A DNA stretch of 64,000 nucleotides, from positions 33,272,832-33,336,831 of the forward strand of contig OY744614.1 of NCBI GenBank assembly GCA_963556255.1, in the 5' to 3' direction. Source of the stretch: Allolobophora icterica. Its lineage: Eukaryota > Annelida > Clitellata > Crassiclitellata > Lumbricidae. Made by a program: the position numbers and the translations under genes. Below, piece after piece: positions 34,255 to 42,796 of this stretch. How positions within the stretch are numbered: the stretch's first letter is position 1; each line of letters begins with the position of its first letter. The notes beneath the pieces were generated by a model. The model did no database searches, was not told the DNA's origin, and worked only from the letters and a program-made list of their open reading frames with translations.

Positions 34255-37200
34255 GTCATGACTGACTCACTGATCGATTGGCTGGTTCACTGATTGGCTG
34301 GCTGGTTGACTGGCCGGCTCGATGACTGGCTGGCTTTCTCACTGATTGGCTGCTAGTTGGTTGCCTGTTTGATTGTTTGGCTGGTTGACTCACTTGCTGG
34401 TTCAATGACTGGCTGGCTCACTGATTGGCTGACTCACAGACTTTCTGGATCGTAGACTGTCTGGTCTGACTGGCTGTCTGGTTGGCTGACTCACTGGCTG
34501 GCTCAACGATTGGCTGGCTTGTTCACTGACTGACTGGCTCATTGACTGGCTGGCTCACAGACTGTCTGGCTGGTTGACTACTGGTGTTCACTACAAATAA
34601 CTGGATAAACGTAAGACTAACGAAACCAGTTTCAGTTTCAGAGTGCCTACAGAGAGTTTAACAAGCTGCAATATCATTTGCTGCTGGTTATGTACAATTT
34701 ACAATTGTCACGGTTATGCGTTGCCAGCCAGTCAATAAGCCAGCCACCCAGTCATTGAGCCAGACAGTGAGTCAATCTGCCAGTCTATAGGCTGGTACAG
34801 TAGGCCCTTGGTAAGACCGTAGACTACAACTGGTGATCTGACAACGACTGATTGTTAGAATGTTAGTCTGTTGCAATGTGACTCGTACCTTATATAAGCA
34901 AGTGTTGCTTCTGTCCTGGTGCTTATGTCTTCGTCAAAAATCGAAACTCAGGGACCGCAATTAAAACAATAAGCAAAATATTAAGTGAACGAAGTCGCTA
35001 GAAGTCGATTGCTTAGCAACTGGTTTCTACTTGAGGGCATGGCGATGGCGACAGCTCCAGGGACTATATCTGACCATGAGCTAGATCATCTGCTTTTCTT
35101 GGGGCGTAACTTTGGTCTAAAATGTGGGGGTACCAATTTCTTACATACAAGAAGCAAGGTGGAGACTGCGATCTCTGGGAAAGCACGATAATAAAATATT
35201 CATTGGCATTGTTCAATAAGTGGGGGTACGGTACCCCCAGTCCAAAAAGTGGGGGATACGGGTACCCCTCGTACCCCCAAAATTACGCCTATGTCCCGAT
35301 CCTTGGATTCGCTCTTGCAACCGACCGTCTGTTTCCATTACAGGTTACCTTGAAGATGGCATACTTGTTCGGGACTGGAAGCGCCTTCGACGCGACTACA
35401 TGTCAACTGCAACGTTTCGATTGGACGTGCTGTCGCTGCTTCCCACCGACCTGTTCTTTCTCCTTCCGCCCGCCTCCGTCAACCGACCCTACGTCCGCCT
35501 CAACCGCCTGCTCAGAGCCCCTCGCCTCATCGAGTTCATCGACCGCTCGGAGACGCGATCCAACCATCCTTTCGCGGTCCGCAGCGCTTACCTTCTGATC
35601 GTGACGCTGACGATCATCCACTGGAACGCCTGCCTCTACATCCTGATCAGCGAATGCGTTGGAATCGGATCCGACGGTTGGGTCTACCAAGATGGCGGCG
35701 GCGGTGCAGGCGACGACCAGAGAACGGTGGTCAGTCCCTATGTGTACTCGCTGTTCTGGTCAACTCTGATGCTGCTGACCATCGGGAACCTTCCTCCGCC
35801 GGTCACAAATGTTGAGATCGCTTTCGTCACGGTCGACTTCCTCATCGGAATTCTACTCTTCGCAGCGATCATAGGTAATGTTAACCTCGTGTGGCCACTA
35901 CTATGCTGGGTCAATTCAGGCAGTGGCATAGGCGTAATTTGTGGGGGTACGAGGGGTACCCGTACTCCACATTTTGGCTTGGAGGGTACCATACCCCCAC
36001 TTTTTGAACAATGCCAGTCAATAGTTTATTATTGTGCCTTCCCAGAGATCGCAGTCTTCGCCTTGCTTCGTGTAGGCTATGTAAGCAATAATTGGTACCC
36101 CCCCCCACTTTTTAGAAAACAGTTACAACTCTGAACGGTGGGCAAGGCCACAATGGAGTCGCTAGCAGTAGTATTGTGGGTGGAGGTTAAGCCCTGTACA
36201 CGCGTTGGCCTAGGATTTGTCCCTTGAGCAAATCGGAGCGAATTAAGAGGAGTGTGTGATTATGACTTGAAATAACTTGCAGTTAAATTATATTTGATTA
36301 TAATTCTTCTTAGAATCAAATTTAAGAAGAGCAGTCCTGTAAGCCAGCCTCGAGGCAGCAATGGGCAAAGTCGTAGCGACTTCATTTTTCTTAGCCTCGG
36401 CATTTGAGAGCGGGTGGCCATGCAGTCTTCTCCCTCACTGTCCGATCTCCACACCGACAGTGGACGGCGAGTGTACCCGTTACAGCCGAGTTGGCTAGGG
36501 GACGCAAGTGGAGCAGAAACATCGAAACAGATTTCTTCCCTGGCGGGAATTTCAACCCCCCCCCCCCACCTCTTGGTTGCCAGTCCAGTACGCTGACTGT
36601 TAGACTAACGCGCATCTGCAAGTCTGAGAAGTTTCAAGTTAACGACAGACTTTATGTTTGGAGAAAGGCACATTAACAGGGGCGTAACCTTGGTCAAAAA
36701 AGTGGGGGGGGGGGGTACCAATTTCTTAAATACACGAAGCAAGGAAAGGCATCAGCGTGGAAAGATCTGACTTTACCCTTACTCTCCGTCTTATGGTTTT
36801 CATCTTAGTCATAACGGGATGTGAAGATGTAGGTCAAAACGGAAGCTTCTATATCCTTCATCAATTATAAATCCGTATATGGACCCACACTCATATTGTC
36901 AGCCTTGATATGACTCCTCACCCCTCAGTCTCCTCACAATCTCAGAATTAATAGGCCTAATAGTCCTTGGTCAAATATATCCGAGTCAGCTAGCTGAAGA
37001 AAGTTCCCTCCGTTACACAATAAACAGTGGGTAAAGTCAATTTAAACAGTCAATAAAATTAAACCTGTGGATGTATTGGTACCATGGGTGTCCCCAGGAA
37101 TTTCTGCAGAGGATGCAAAATTTTTGTGGGCTGGGGCTTAAAAATTACAGTTTTGCATAGTTATTCATGAACGTAGAACACGTGACAACTTTAAAAATAA

Positions 37201-40200
37201 ATAATGGTCAAGGACTTTAATTATTTTTAAAAATTAGGCCTAAGTATCTTTTCGCATTAAAAATTGTGTTTGGACTGTTACTGCAACAATCATAATAATA
37301 ATCAGATTTAATTTATGTATCTCTTTTTTTGTATCTCTGTGGGTGAACAGAAGCCCCAGTGCATCGCTTTGCCAAGGGCCTACAATCATGGGCGGCGATC
37401 CCGGGGAGTCGAGGGGGACAAGACCCCCACCTTTAAGAGGGGAGACACGCCATACATCGGACCTCCCAAATTTTGAAGAAATCCCAAAAAAAGGTCATCA
37501 ACTTTTTCGCGCTCAGAGTATAAAATTGTTAATTTTTTTACCTCTTTTTTTTACCAGATCAGTTAAAAACTCTTTTTTGACCATATCACTTCAAAAATGT
37601 CCCCCCCCCCACCTGTCAAACAAGATCGCCGCCACTGCCTACAATGCTGTTAAGACGGCACTGCTCTTTCAAACTGCTTATCCACCACAGGCTGCCTCTA
37701 TGTCTTACAGACTGATCTTCTGGATATTGACCTAATTACGGCTTGGTTTTGGTGTGCCATCGGTTGATACCTAGTGCATTAGACACCGGCGCAATAGAAA
37801 TTACTAATTAATAATAATAATAACATAGGCATGAGCTAAGCGTCGCGTTAATTCTTTTCATTATACGCTTCAAACTTGTACCAGAAAGCGATTCGAGTTG
37901 TTTTTTTAAATAATTGAACATTATTTCGACATAGGTGCAAGTTAGAAAAGTAACAAAAATTAAAAAGCGTATCGCCGACCGGCCGGGATTCGAACCGATA
38001 GCTGTAGGTCTACAGTCTTAAGCTCCGAATCTCGAGGCCGATTTGGGCGACACGCTTAACAGTAGCGCCACGGACGCTCTGCATTAGATAAGGGTTAAAA
38101 ACCCTACTTATTCGAGAGTTGTTAAACGCCTTCGTCATGGTGACGTTATAATGCTGTGAAGTTGGGGTTCTGTAGACGGGAATTCATAGTTTGCAAGATT
38201 TCACAGCAGAAATTTGATTGTAGGCATTTTATAAGTAGTTAATAGTTTGTAAAATTTTGATTTTAGCAAGCTGTAATTGCGCTCTGTGTCAAGCGTAGAG
38301 ATACCATCCCGCCAACTAATTAATTTTAGCGCCCCCAACTTAACCAATAACGACCAAATTTGTGATCTCGAATAGGCCCTATAATATTTATTACAAATAG
38401 GCATATGTTCAAATGACAATTTTCAAATAAGCCCCCAAGGGCCAAAACCCGGCCCTATCTAGCTATTAATGCGGATGACATGCCATATTTGGTATCAAGA
38501 GCCATGTAAATGTAAATGTACGCGATTTTCTACAGCGACGGTATTATGGCCTCGACCCTGCTCATTTTTCACTGAATTGATCGGGTGAGATGGGTGCCAC
38601 GCCATTTAAGGCCCCCGTGTTGGGACCGTGCTAGCCCGAGATTTAAATCTCTGAAATAAGTCACATTCGAGAAGCGAACCGCGGTCCGCATGCGCTCTAA
38701 CACAGAGTCGCACGAGACGCGCAGCCAAAGCTCTTACCGATGTAGCTAACTGGGCCAGTACTGTAGGCCTATGCCAAACAGAACGGTGTATTTGATGACG
38801 ATGTCTTCATTTGCATCCGATGCTCTTTCACAAATCCTATCCCGATTCTTCCTCCTCTGTCTACCCCCCTCGCCGTCTAAACCCTAAACACCACACACCT
38901 TAGCCGTCTTTCTGTCTTCCTGACTGACTCTTGGATCTCGACCTGGAACCGATTCGACCTATCCGCCTATCGATTTTAATTTGTCTAAGCGCCTGTGAAT
39001 AAGCTGGTTCCCGCGACTTCGCTTTTTTGGGCGCTGTAGAAATCCGGAGATTACGATTACGATTACGATTAGCTTTCGAGTGGCGCTTTAGAAATTTGGA
39101 GTTTACGATAAATGATAGAAACTACAGCTGCCCTTTTTGTAGTAGTTTTATAGGGCCTAGGCCCTATAGGCCTATACATATAATCTGTATGGACACGTTT
39201 AATGTTGCTGTACACCAAAAAGCGGGTTGCAGTTGGTTCTATTAAAGAAGATTCTATTCCATTCTATTCTATTTTATATGCATTACATAACAATTAATTT
39301 GAAGAATTATTATTAAAAATTATGTAGGATTCGTCCCACTTCGACCTGAAATAGCGCAATGAGCAGTGGATAACATCTAAATCTAATCTAATGATTTCTA
39401 TAGCGCCGTTATTTAGTCGATGGTCGTTGGAGAAGCCCCATCGAAATCATATTGGTAGCCTAACCTTAAACTATTGCATAGAATTAGATGATCTTAGGCA
39501 GTATCTGATTTAGACTTGGTGAGGCCCTAAGCTATATAAAACTTAATTGGAAGCCCTTTGATAAAAAAATTACACCAGAAGGTCTCACAAAACTTGGAAA
39601 CATACATAGGCGTAATTTGTTGGGTATGAGGAGTACCCGTACCCCCGCTTTTTGGACTGGGGTACCGTACCCCCACTTTTTGAACAACGCCAATAAATAT
39701 TTTATTATTGTGCCTTCCCAGAGCTCTAAGAAATTGCAACCCTCACTTTTAGACCAAAGTTACGCCCTGACGACAAGACACGAAGACTAAAGTTGGGACT
39801 GGAGTTATTGAAAGATACAAATTAGTGAAAATATAACTTTTTTTCCTGTAGGTAGCTTCAGTGGATTGATAGCCAGCATGAAAGTGGGACGCACTGAATT
39901 CCAGCAGAAAGCCGACGCAATCAAGAGGTACATGAAGATACGTGGTGTGAGCAACAACCTCCAGACAAAGGTCAGCCAATGGTTCGAGTACATGTGGACC
40001 GATCGACGGTCGATGGATGAGGACAGTGTCCTTGACATTCTGCCAGAGACCTTCAAAGCAGAAATTGCAACCGAAGTTCACATGGAAGTCCTCAAGCGGG
40101 TCAGCATTTTCGAGACCTGTGAAAGGGTCAGTTGCTCCAGATGCGAGTCTGGATTATCTAACGATACTTATAATGGAGAACTATGTTAATTATTACTATC

Positions 40201-41278
40201 ATAACCTAGGATAATTTATAAGCAATTACCATTATAATGTAGGATAATCTATAAGCAATTACTATTATAATGTAGGATAATCTATAAGCAATTACTATTA
40301 TAATTAGTAATTACTATTATAATATAGGCCAATCAATAATGTAGGAAAACCTATTTATAAATTTTTATAGGGTCAGCATATAGATACACTATGCATAGAC
40401 CAGTACGTTATCTAGATACGTACTAGATGGCTTATAATGTATGAAGCATTCATTATGGACAGAAATCTTTATACATACATGCAGGGCAGCCACTCTAGAC
40501 AAGCATTTACTAAATAGCAGGCCTATACAAGCATACACACAATCAAAGTATATACATTCATTAACAAGTATTTAAATTAATTGCATGCATATTTTATTAT
40601 GCAGTATTATGTTTACATCACTGTGAAAGTAAGTGTGTGCACATGCTGATCCTCTAGGACCTGTTGGCAAAGCTCGTGGTTCGTCTGCGTTCCGTGGTGT
40701 ATAGTCCGGGCGACTACGTCTGCCACAAAGGTGACATAGGAACCGAAATGTACATCGTGAAAGCCGGGTTGCTAAGTGTCGTAGCCGACGACGGCCGAAC
40801 AGTTTATGCTACAATCACGGACGGCGGATTCTTCGGGGAAGTCAGCCTGCTCAACATTTCCGGAAACGCTACCGGAAATCGGAGAGTGGCAGACGTCGTG
40901 AGCATCGGTTTCAGCGACATCTTCATCCTGTCCAAGGACGATCTGTGGAAGACTCTAGAGGAATACCCCGAGGCAAGGGAGAAGCTTCTCGAGGCAGGGA
41001 AGGACCGACTGCGTAAAGGGAAGATGTACGACGAGCAGGCAGCGGCACAAGCCGAACGGAAGAACGTCGATCAGTCGTTGGCAGAACGACTGGTTGCCAT
41101 GGAGACTAAGCTGGTCAAAATCGGAGAGAGCCTAACAACAGTCCTAGTGGAATTTGGCATCACGCAGAAGAAACAAAGAGCCTTCGTGGCTGCATTGGAA
41201 GAAAGAGTGTTCAAACAATCACAAGGGCAAATAGTAAATAAACAGGGAACTCTTTTGACCAGACAGCAAAAATTATAA
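34016..41278 (+). CDS. CNGA: Cyclic-nucleotide-gated channel alpha-type subunit (four 3' exons)
   Basis: This is a plasma-membrane cation channel opened by cGMP/cAMP. The exons join as 34016-34254, 35344-35874, 39852-40126 and 40658-41278, with matching phases and AG/GT borders, to give 554 residues. The order is S1-S2, S3, short basic S4 (RLNRLLRAPRLIEF), S5, pore (FWSTLMLLTIGNLPPP), S6, C-linker, binding domain (VYSPGDYVCHKGDIGTEMYI; FFGEVSLL; NRRVA) and a C-terminal coiled coil like the CNGA CLZ trimerisation helix. The VIDPYS start of S1, PPP after the filter, and the CLZ argue for an alpha rather than beta subunit. Two positions are unusual: Asn replaces the filter Glu, and Val replaces the cassette Thr. 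N-terminal exons are missing from the window or unrecognised. The intron-rich gene is convergent with the RNF213-like gene. Confidence 0.93.
34255..34590. repeat. Degenerate CTGGCTGACTGA array in CNG intron 1
   Basis: Starts directly at the 5' splice site and consists of mixed GGCT/GACT tetranucleotides. A reverse-complement segment (GCCAGCCAGTCAATAAGCCA) occurs at 34722-34790. Confidence 0.9.
35098..35293 (-). mobile_element. MITE M1 copy upstream of the pore exon
   Basis: Begins GGGGCGTAACTTTGGTCT and ends AAATTACGCCTATG, the reverse orientation of the 21174 copy. It ends 50 bp before the pore exon. No clear target-site duplication. Confidence 0.85.
35344..35874 (+). CDS. CNGA: CNG channel exon b: S3 to S6 with pore
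   Basis: Acceptor TTTCCATTACAG, donor ATCATAG|GTAATG, phase 1 in and 1 out. It encodes GYLEDGILVRDW, S3 (RLDVLSLLPTDLFFLLPP), S4, S5 (LLIVTLTIIHWNACLYILI), WVYQDGG, the pore helix and filter TIGNLPPP, and S6 (FVTVDFLIGILLFAAIIG). A glycine-rich insert (DGGGGAGDDQ) lies in the turret. Confidence 0.95.
35927..36133 (+). mobile_element. MITE M1 copy downstream of the pore exon
   Basis: Begins CATAGGCGTAATTTGTGGGG and ends CAGTTACAACTCTG, in opposite orientation to the copy at 35098. It starts 53 bp after the exon. Confidence 0.85.
36370..36620 (-). mobile_element. tRNA-derived SINE (accession to family with 60195 copy)
   Basis: The reverse complement shows a tRNA-like head (GTTAGTCTAACAGTCAGCGT, then CAACCAAGAGGTGGGG and GTTGAAATTCCCGCC) and a tail with CACTGTCGGTGTGGAGA and GAGGGAGAAGACTGC. 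The + copy at 60195-60440 has the same order. Internal C-run at ~36555. Confidence 0.65.
36678..37030. mobile_element. M1 long-relative fragment
   Basis: Starts CAGGGGCGTAACCTTGGTC followed by a G-run and TACCAATTTCTTAAATACACG. It then contains the GGAAAGATCTGACTTTACCC ... CCTTCATCAATTATAAATCC block that is inverted relative to 29304-30206. Confidence 0.6.
37387..37637. mobile_element. hAT-type MITE, G-rich family (copy 2)
   Basis: A 251-bp element with ends CATGGGCGGCGATC ... GATCGCCGCCACTG and a perfect 8-bp duplication CCTACAAT (37379-37386 and 37638-37645). It lies in CNG intron 2. Confidence 0.92.
37975..38080 (-). mobile_element. tRNA-derived SINE head
   Basis: The minus strand reads GTCCGTGGCGCTACTGTTAA (A-box-like) and GGTTCGAATCCCGGCC (B box). 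The spacing is stretched relative to a real tRNA and there is no clover-leaf, so it is a SINE rather than a tRNA gene. Confidence 0.65.
38600..38770 (-). mobile_element. Possible tRNA-like SINE fragment
   Basis: The minus strand begins CTGGCCCAGTTAGCTACATC, then GGTAAGAGCTTTGGCTGCG and GGTTCGCTTCTCGAATG, a degenerate A-box/B-box arrangement. Low confidence. Confidence 0.4.
38985..39115. mobile_element. Retroelement 3' end family C with (GATTAC)n
   Basis: GCGCCTGTGAATAAGCTGG ... GGCGCTGTAGAAATCCGGAG followed by ATTACG hexamers, then a second TGGCGCTTTAGAAATTTGG end. Related ends lie at 25950, 43685 and 53630. Confidence 0.55.
39605..39769 (+). mobile_element. MITE M1 copy upstream of CNG exon c
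   Basis: CATAGGCGTAATTTGTTGGG to AAAGTTACGCCCTG. Same orientation as the 35927 copy, ending 82 bp before the next exon. Confidence 0.85.
39852..40126 (+). CDS. CNGA: CNG channel exon c: C-linker
   Basis: Acceptor TTTTTTTCCTGTAG, donor GAAAGG|GTCAGT, phase 1 in and 0 out. It encodes GSFSGLIASMKVGRTEFQQK, the C-linker helices (DAIKRYMKIRGV; VSQWFEYMW; LPETFKAEIATEVHM) and the start of the binding domain (VSIFETCER). Confidence 0.93.
40195..40345. repeat. ~33-bp tandem repeat in CNG intron 3
   Basis: TAGGATAATCTATAAGCAAT with ~13 more bases is repeated about four times. The rest of intron 3 (to 40657) is AT-rich with nothing recognised. Confidence 0.85.
40658..41278 (+). CDS. CNGA: CNG channel exon d: nucleotide-binding domain, CLZ and stop
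   Basis: Acceptor CTGATCCTCTAG, phase 0 in, stop TAA at 41276-41278. The beta-roll contains YSPGDYVCHKGDIG and the phosphate-binding cassette FFGEVSLLNISG...GNRRVA. The C-helix region ends KMYDEQAAA, keeping the Asp that in CNGA subunits contacts the purine. The heptad-like LAERLVAMETKLVKIGESL is the CLZ coiled coil. Confidence 0.95.
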   Translation, partial: DLLAKLVVRLRSVVYSPGDYVCHKGDIGTEMYIVKAGLLSVVADDGRTVYATITDGGFFGEVSLLNISGNATGNRRVADVVSIGFSDIFILSKDDLWKTLEEYPEAREKLLEAGKDRLRKGKMYDEQAAAQAERKNVDQSLAERLVAMETKLVKIGESLTTVLVEFGITQKKQRAFVAALEERVFKQSQGQIVNKQGTLLTRQQKL

Positions 41279-41323
41279 AATGTGAGAAGTTATGTAACAA
41301 CTGGAAAATATGCCTGAAGACTG

Positions 41324-41395
41324 TTAAACGCTTTAATAACGAACTGTATTGCTTTCCCAGTCACTTTTAGTACACTTTCGTCGTTAAAGTGTTGA
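41324..41395. mobile_element. ~70-bp fold-back element, copy 1
   Basis: TTAAACGCTTTAATAACGA ... CGTCGTTAAAGTGTTGAA with the shared core CCCAGTCACTTTTAGTACAC. It lies in the 3' UTR region between the two genes. Confidence 0.75.
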
Positions 41396-41449
41396 AGTAT
41401 TTTGGTTAGTATTTCAGTTAGTAAGACAACAGCTTCACTGGTATTATGA

Positions 41450-41455
41450 TTTATT
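41450..41455 (-). promoter_or_regulatory. Putative poly(A) signal of the RNF213-like gene
   Basis: AATAAA on the minus strand, about 310 nt after the stop at 41765. The two convergent signals cross each other. Confidence 0.45.
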
Positions 41456-41562
41456 ATTCGACTGACACTGTGACAAAATGAATGAATGTTCAATTTCCGA
41501 CAGACTGAATGGTTGGCTAACCCTACAAGAGAACTGTCAAATGGGTATTTAAAAGTATTCGA

Positions 41563-41568
41563 AATAAA
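41563..41568 (+). promoter_or_regulatory. Putative poly(A) signal of the CNG gene
   Basis: AATAAA 285 bp after the CNG stop, the first canonical signal on the + strand there. It lies inside the predicted 3' UTR of the opposing gene. Confidence 0.5.
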
Positions 41569-41764
41569 AGGCTTTACACACAAAAATCACGGCAAAACAA
41601 CGGCGTAATGTATACAATATGCACAAAGAAACGACACTGGTTCACGTAAAGTGTAAACAAAAAACCCAAAAAGTTTTCATACAATGATTTCAGTGCCTGA
41701 ACGTCATAAATTCCAATCACACGTTTTCGGCAGACACAACGCCGCAAACGTGCTTTCCAGTTGC

Positions 41765-41915
41765 CTATGATTTTCGAGTTGGATGCAGAGCCTGCAGCCA
41801 CGTGGAAATGCAGTGCTTGGCTTTGATCTCCTCGGGGAACCTACCATCCTGTAGGGCAGGGATCGAGTAGTCGGATCCAGACTCGTCCATATACAGAACC
41901 AGCACATCGCGGAGG
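41765..41915 (-). CDS. RNF213: RNF213-like exon 22, C-terminus and stop
   Basis: LRDVLVLYMDESGSDYSIPA then LQDGRFPEEIKAKHCISTWL, ending QALHPTRKS and TAG at 41767-41765. Acceptor CTACCTTCCAG, phase 2 in. SLRD.LV.YM and FPEEI match the human C-terminus, so the gene ends here. Confidence 0.95.
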
Positions 41916-42248
41916 CTGGAAGGTAGAAAAAAACATCACACGGTTAGCATACTTGGTAACAGCGGCAATTGAAATAATCAGACATCACCAGCCAACCAGT
42001 AATCACAAACTCATTCAGAGAATGGCAACGAAAAGCAACATCTATGCTATGACTGAATCTTTAACTTTGTCACTGTTCTTTCTCAATATGTCTAAACCCT
42101 ACATGGTGTCTCAGTTTATAAACTGAAGTAAAATCGTTAATTAAAATGCTGCTTCATCGTGTGGTTAGAGTTTTTCTTATTATCACACACATGGATCATA
42201 AAGCAGTCTTGTGAACAAACACTGCTACCTTGGATAACAATGATGACA

Positions 42249-42295
<47 letters not shown>

Positions 42296-42757
42296 AAGGT
42301 AGGAGGAGGAAGATGCATCTACATTGTGGTCTGTAACTGTATATACGTAATACTGCAACTTTACCACCATATGTGTGTATTGGTTTAAGATACAATACCA
42401 TAGAAACATAGGTGCCTGACTCATACGAGGCCCTTGTGTATCAAGGGGAGGGGATTGATGAATGGTAACACCTTTGTTCGAAGAACATAAGATCTTAAAA
42501 GACGCAGTTCGATGCCCGTAAGCCCCCTATAGGTTGACTCAGCCTTCCACGCCCTAGGGGCAGCTGTAAAATGAGCAGGCGCCCAACAGGCTGCCAAGAC
42601 GTGTGTTCTATGAGATCTTGATAATTGTACTGTCGTATGTTTCAATGTCACTTACTGCAGTTTGTCAGTGAGCTTGTCAATAAACGATATTATTATTACT
42701 ATTATTATTATTATTTTGTTATTATTATTATTATAATTATTATTATTGTTGTTGTTG

Positions 42758-42796
<39 letters not shown>

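Noticed and set aside
41290..41583. 97-codon minus frame between the two genes
   Set aside because: Lies in the two predicted 3' UTRs, includes a fold-back element and has no similarity that I can see.
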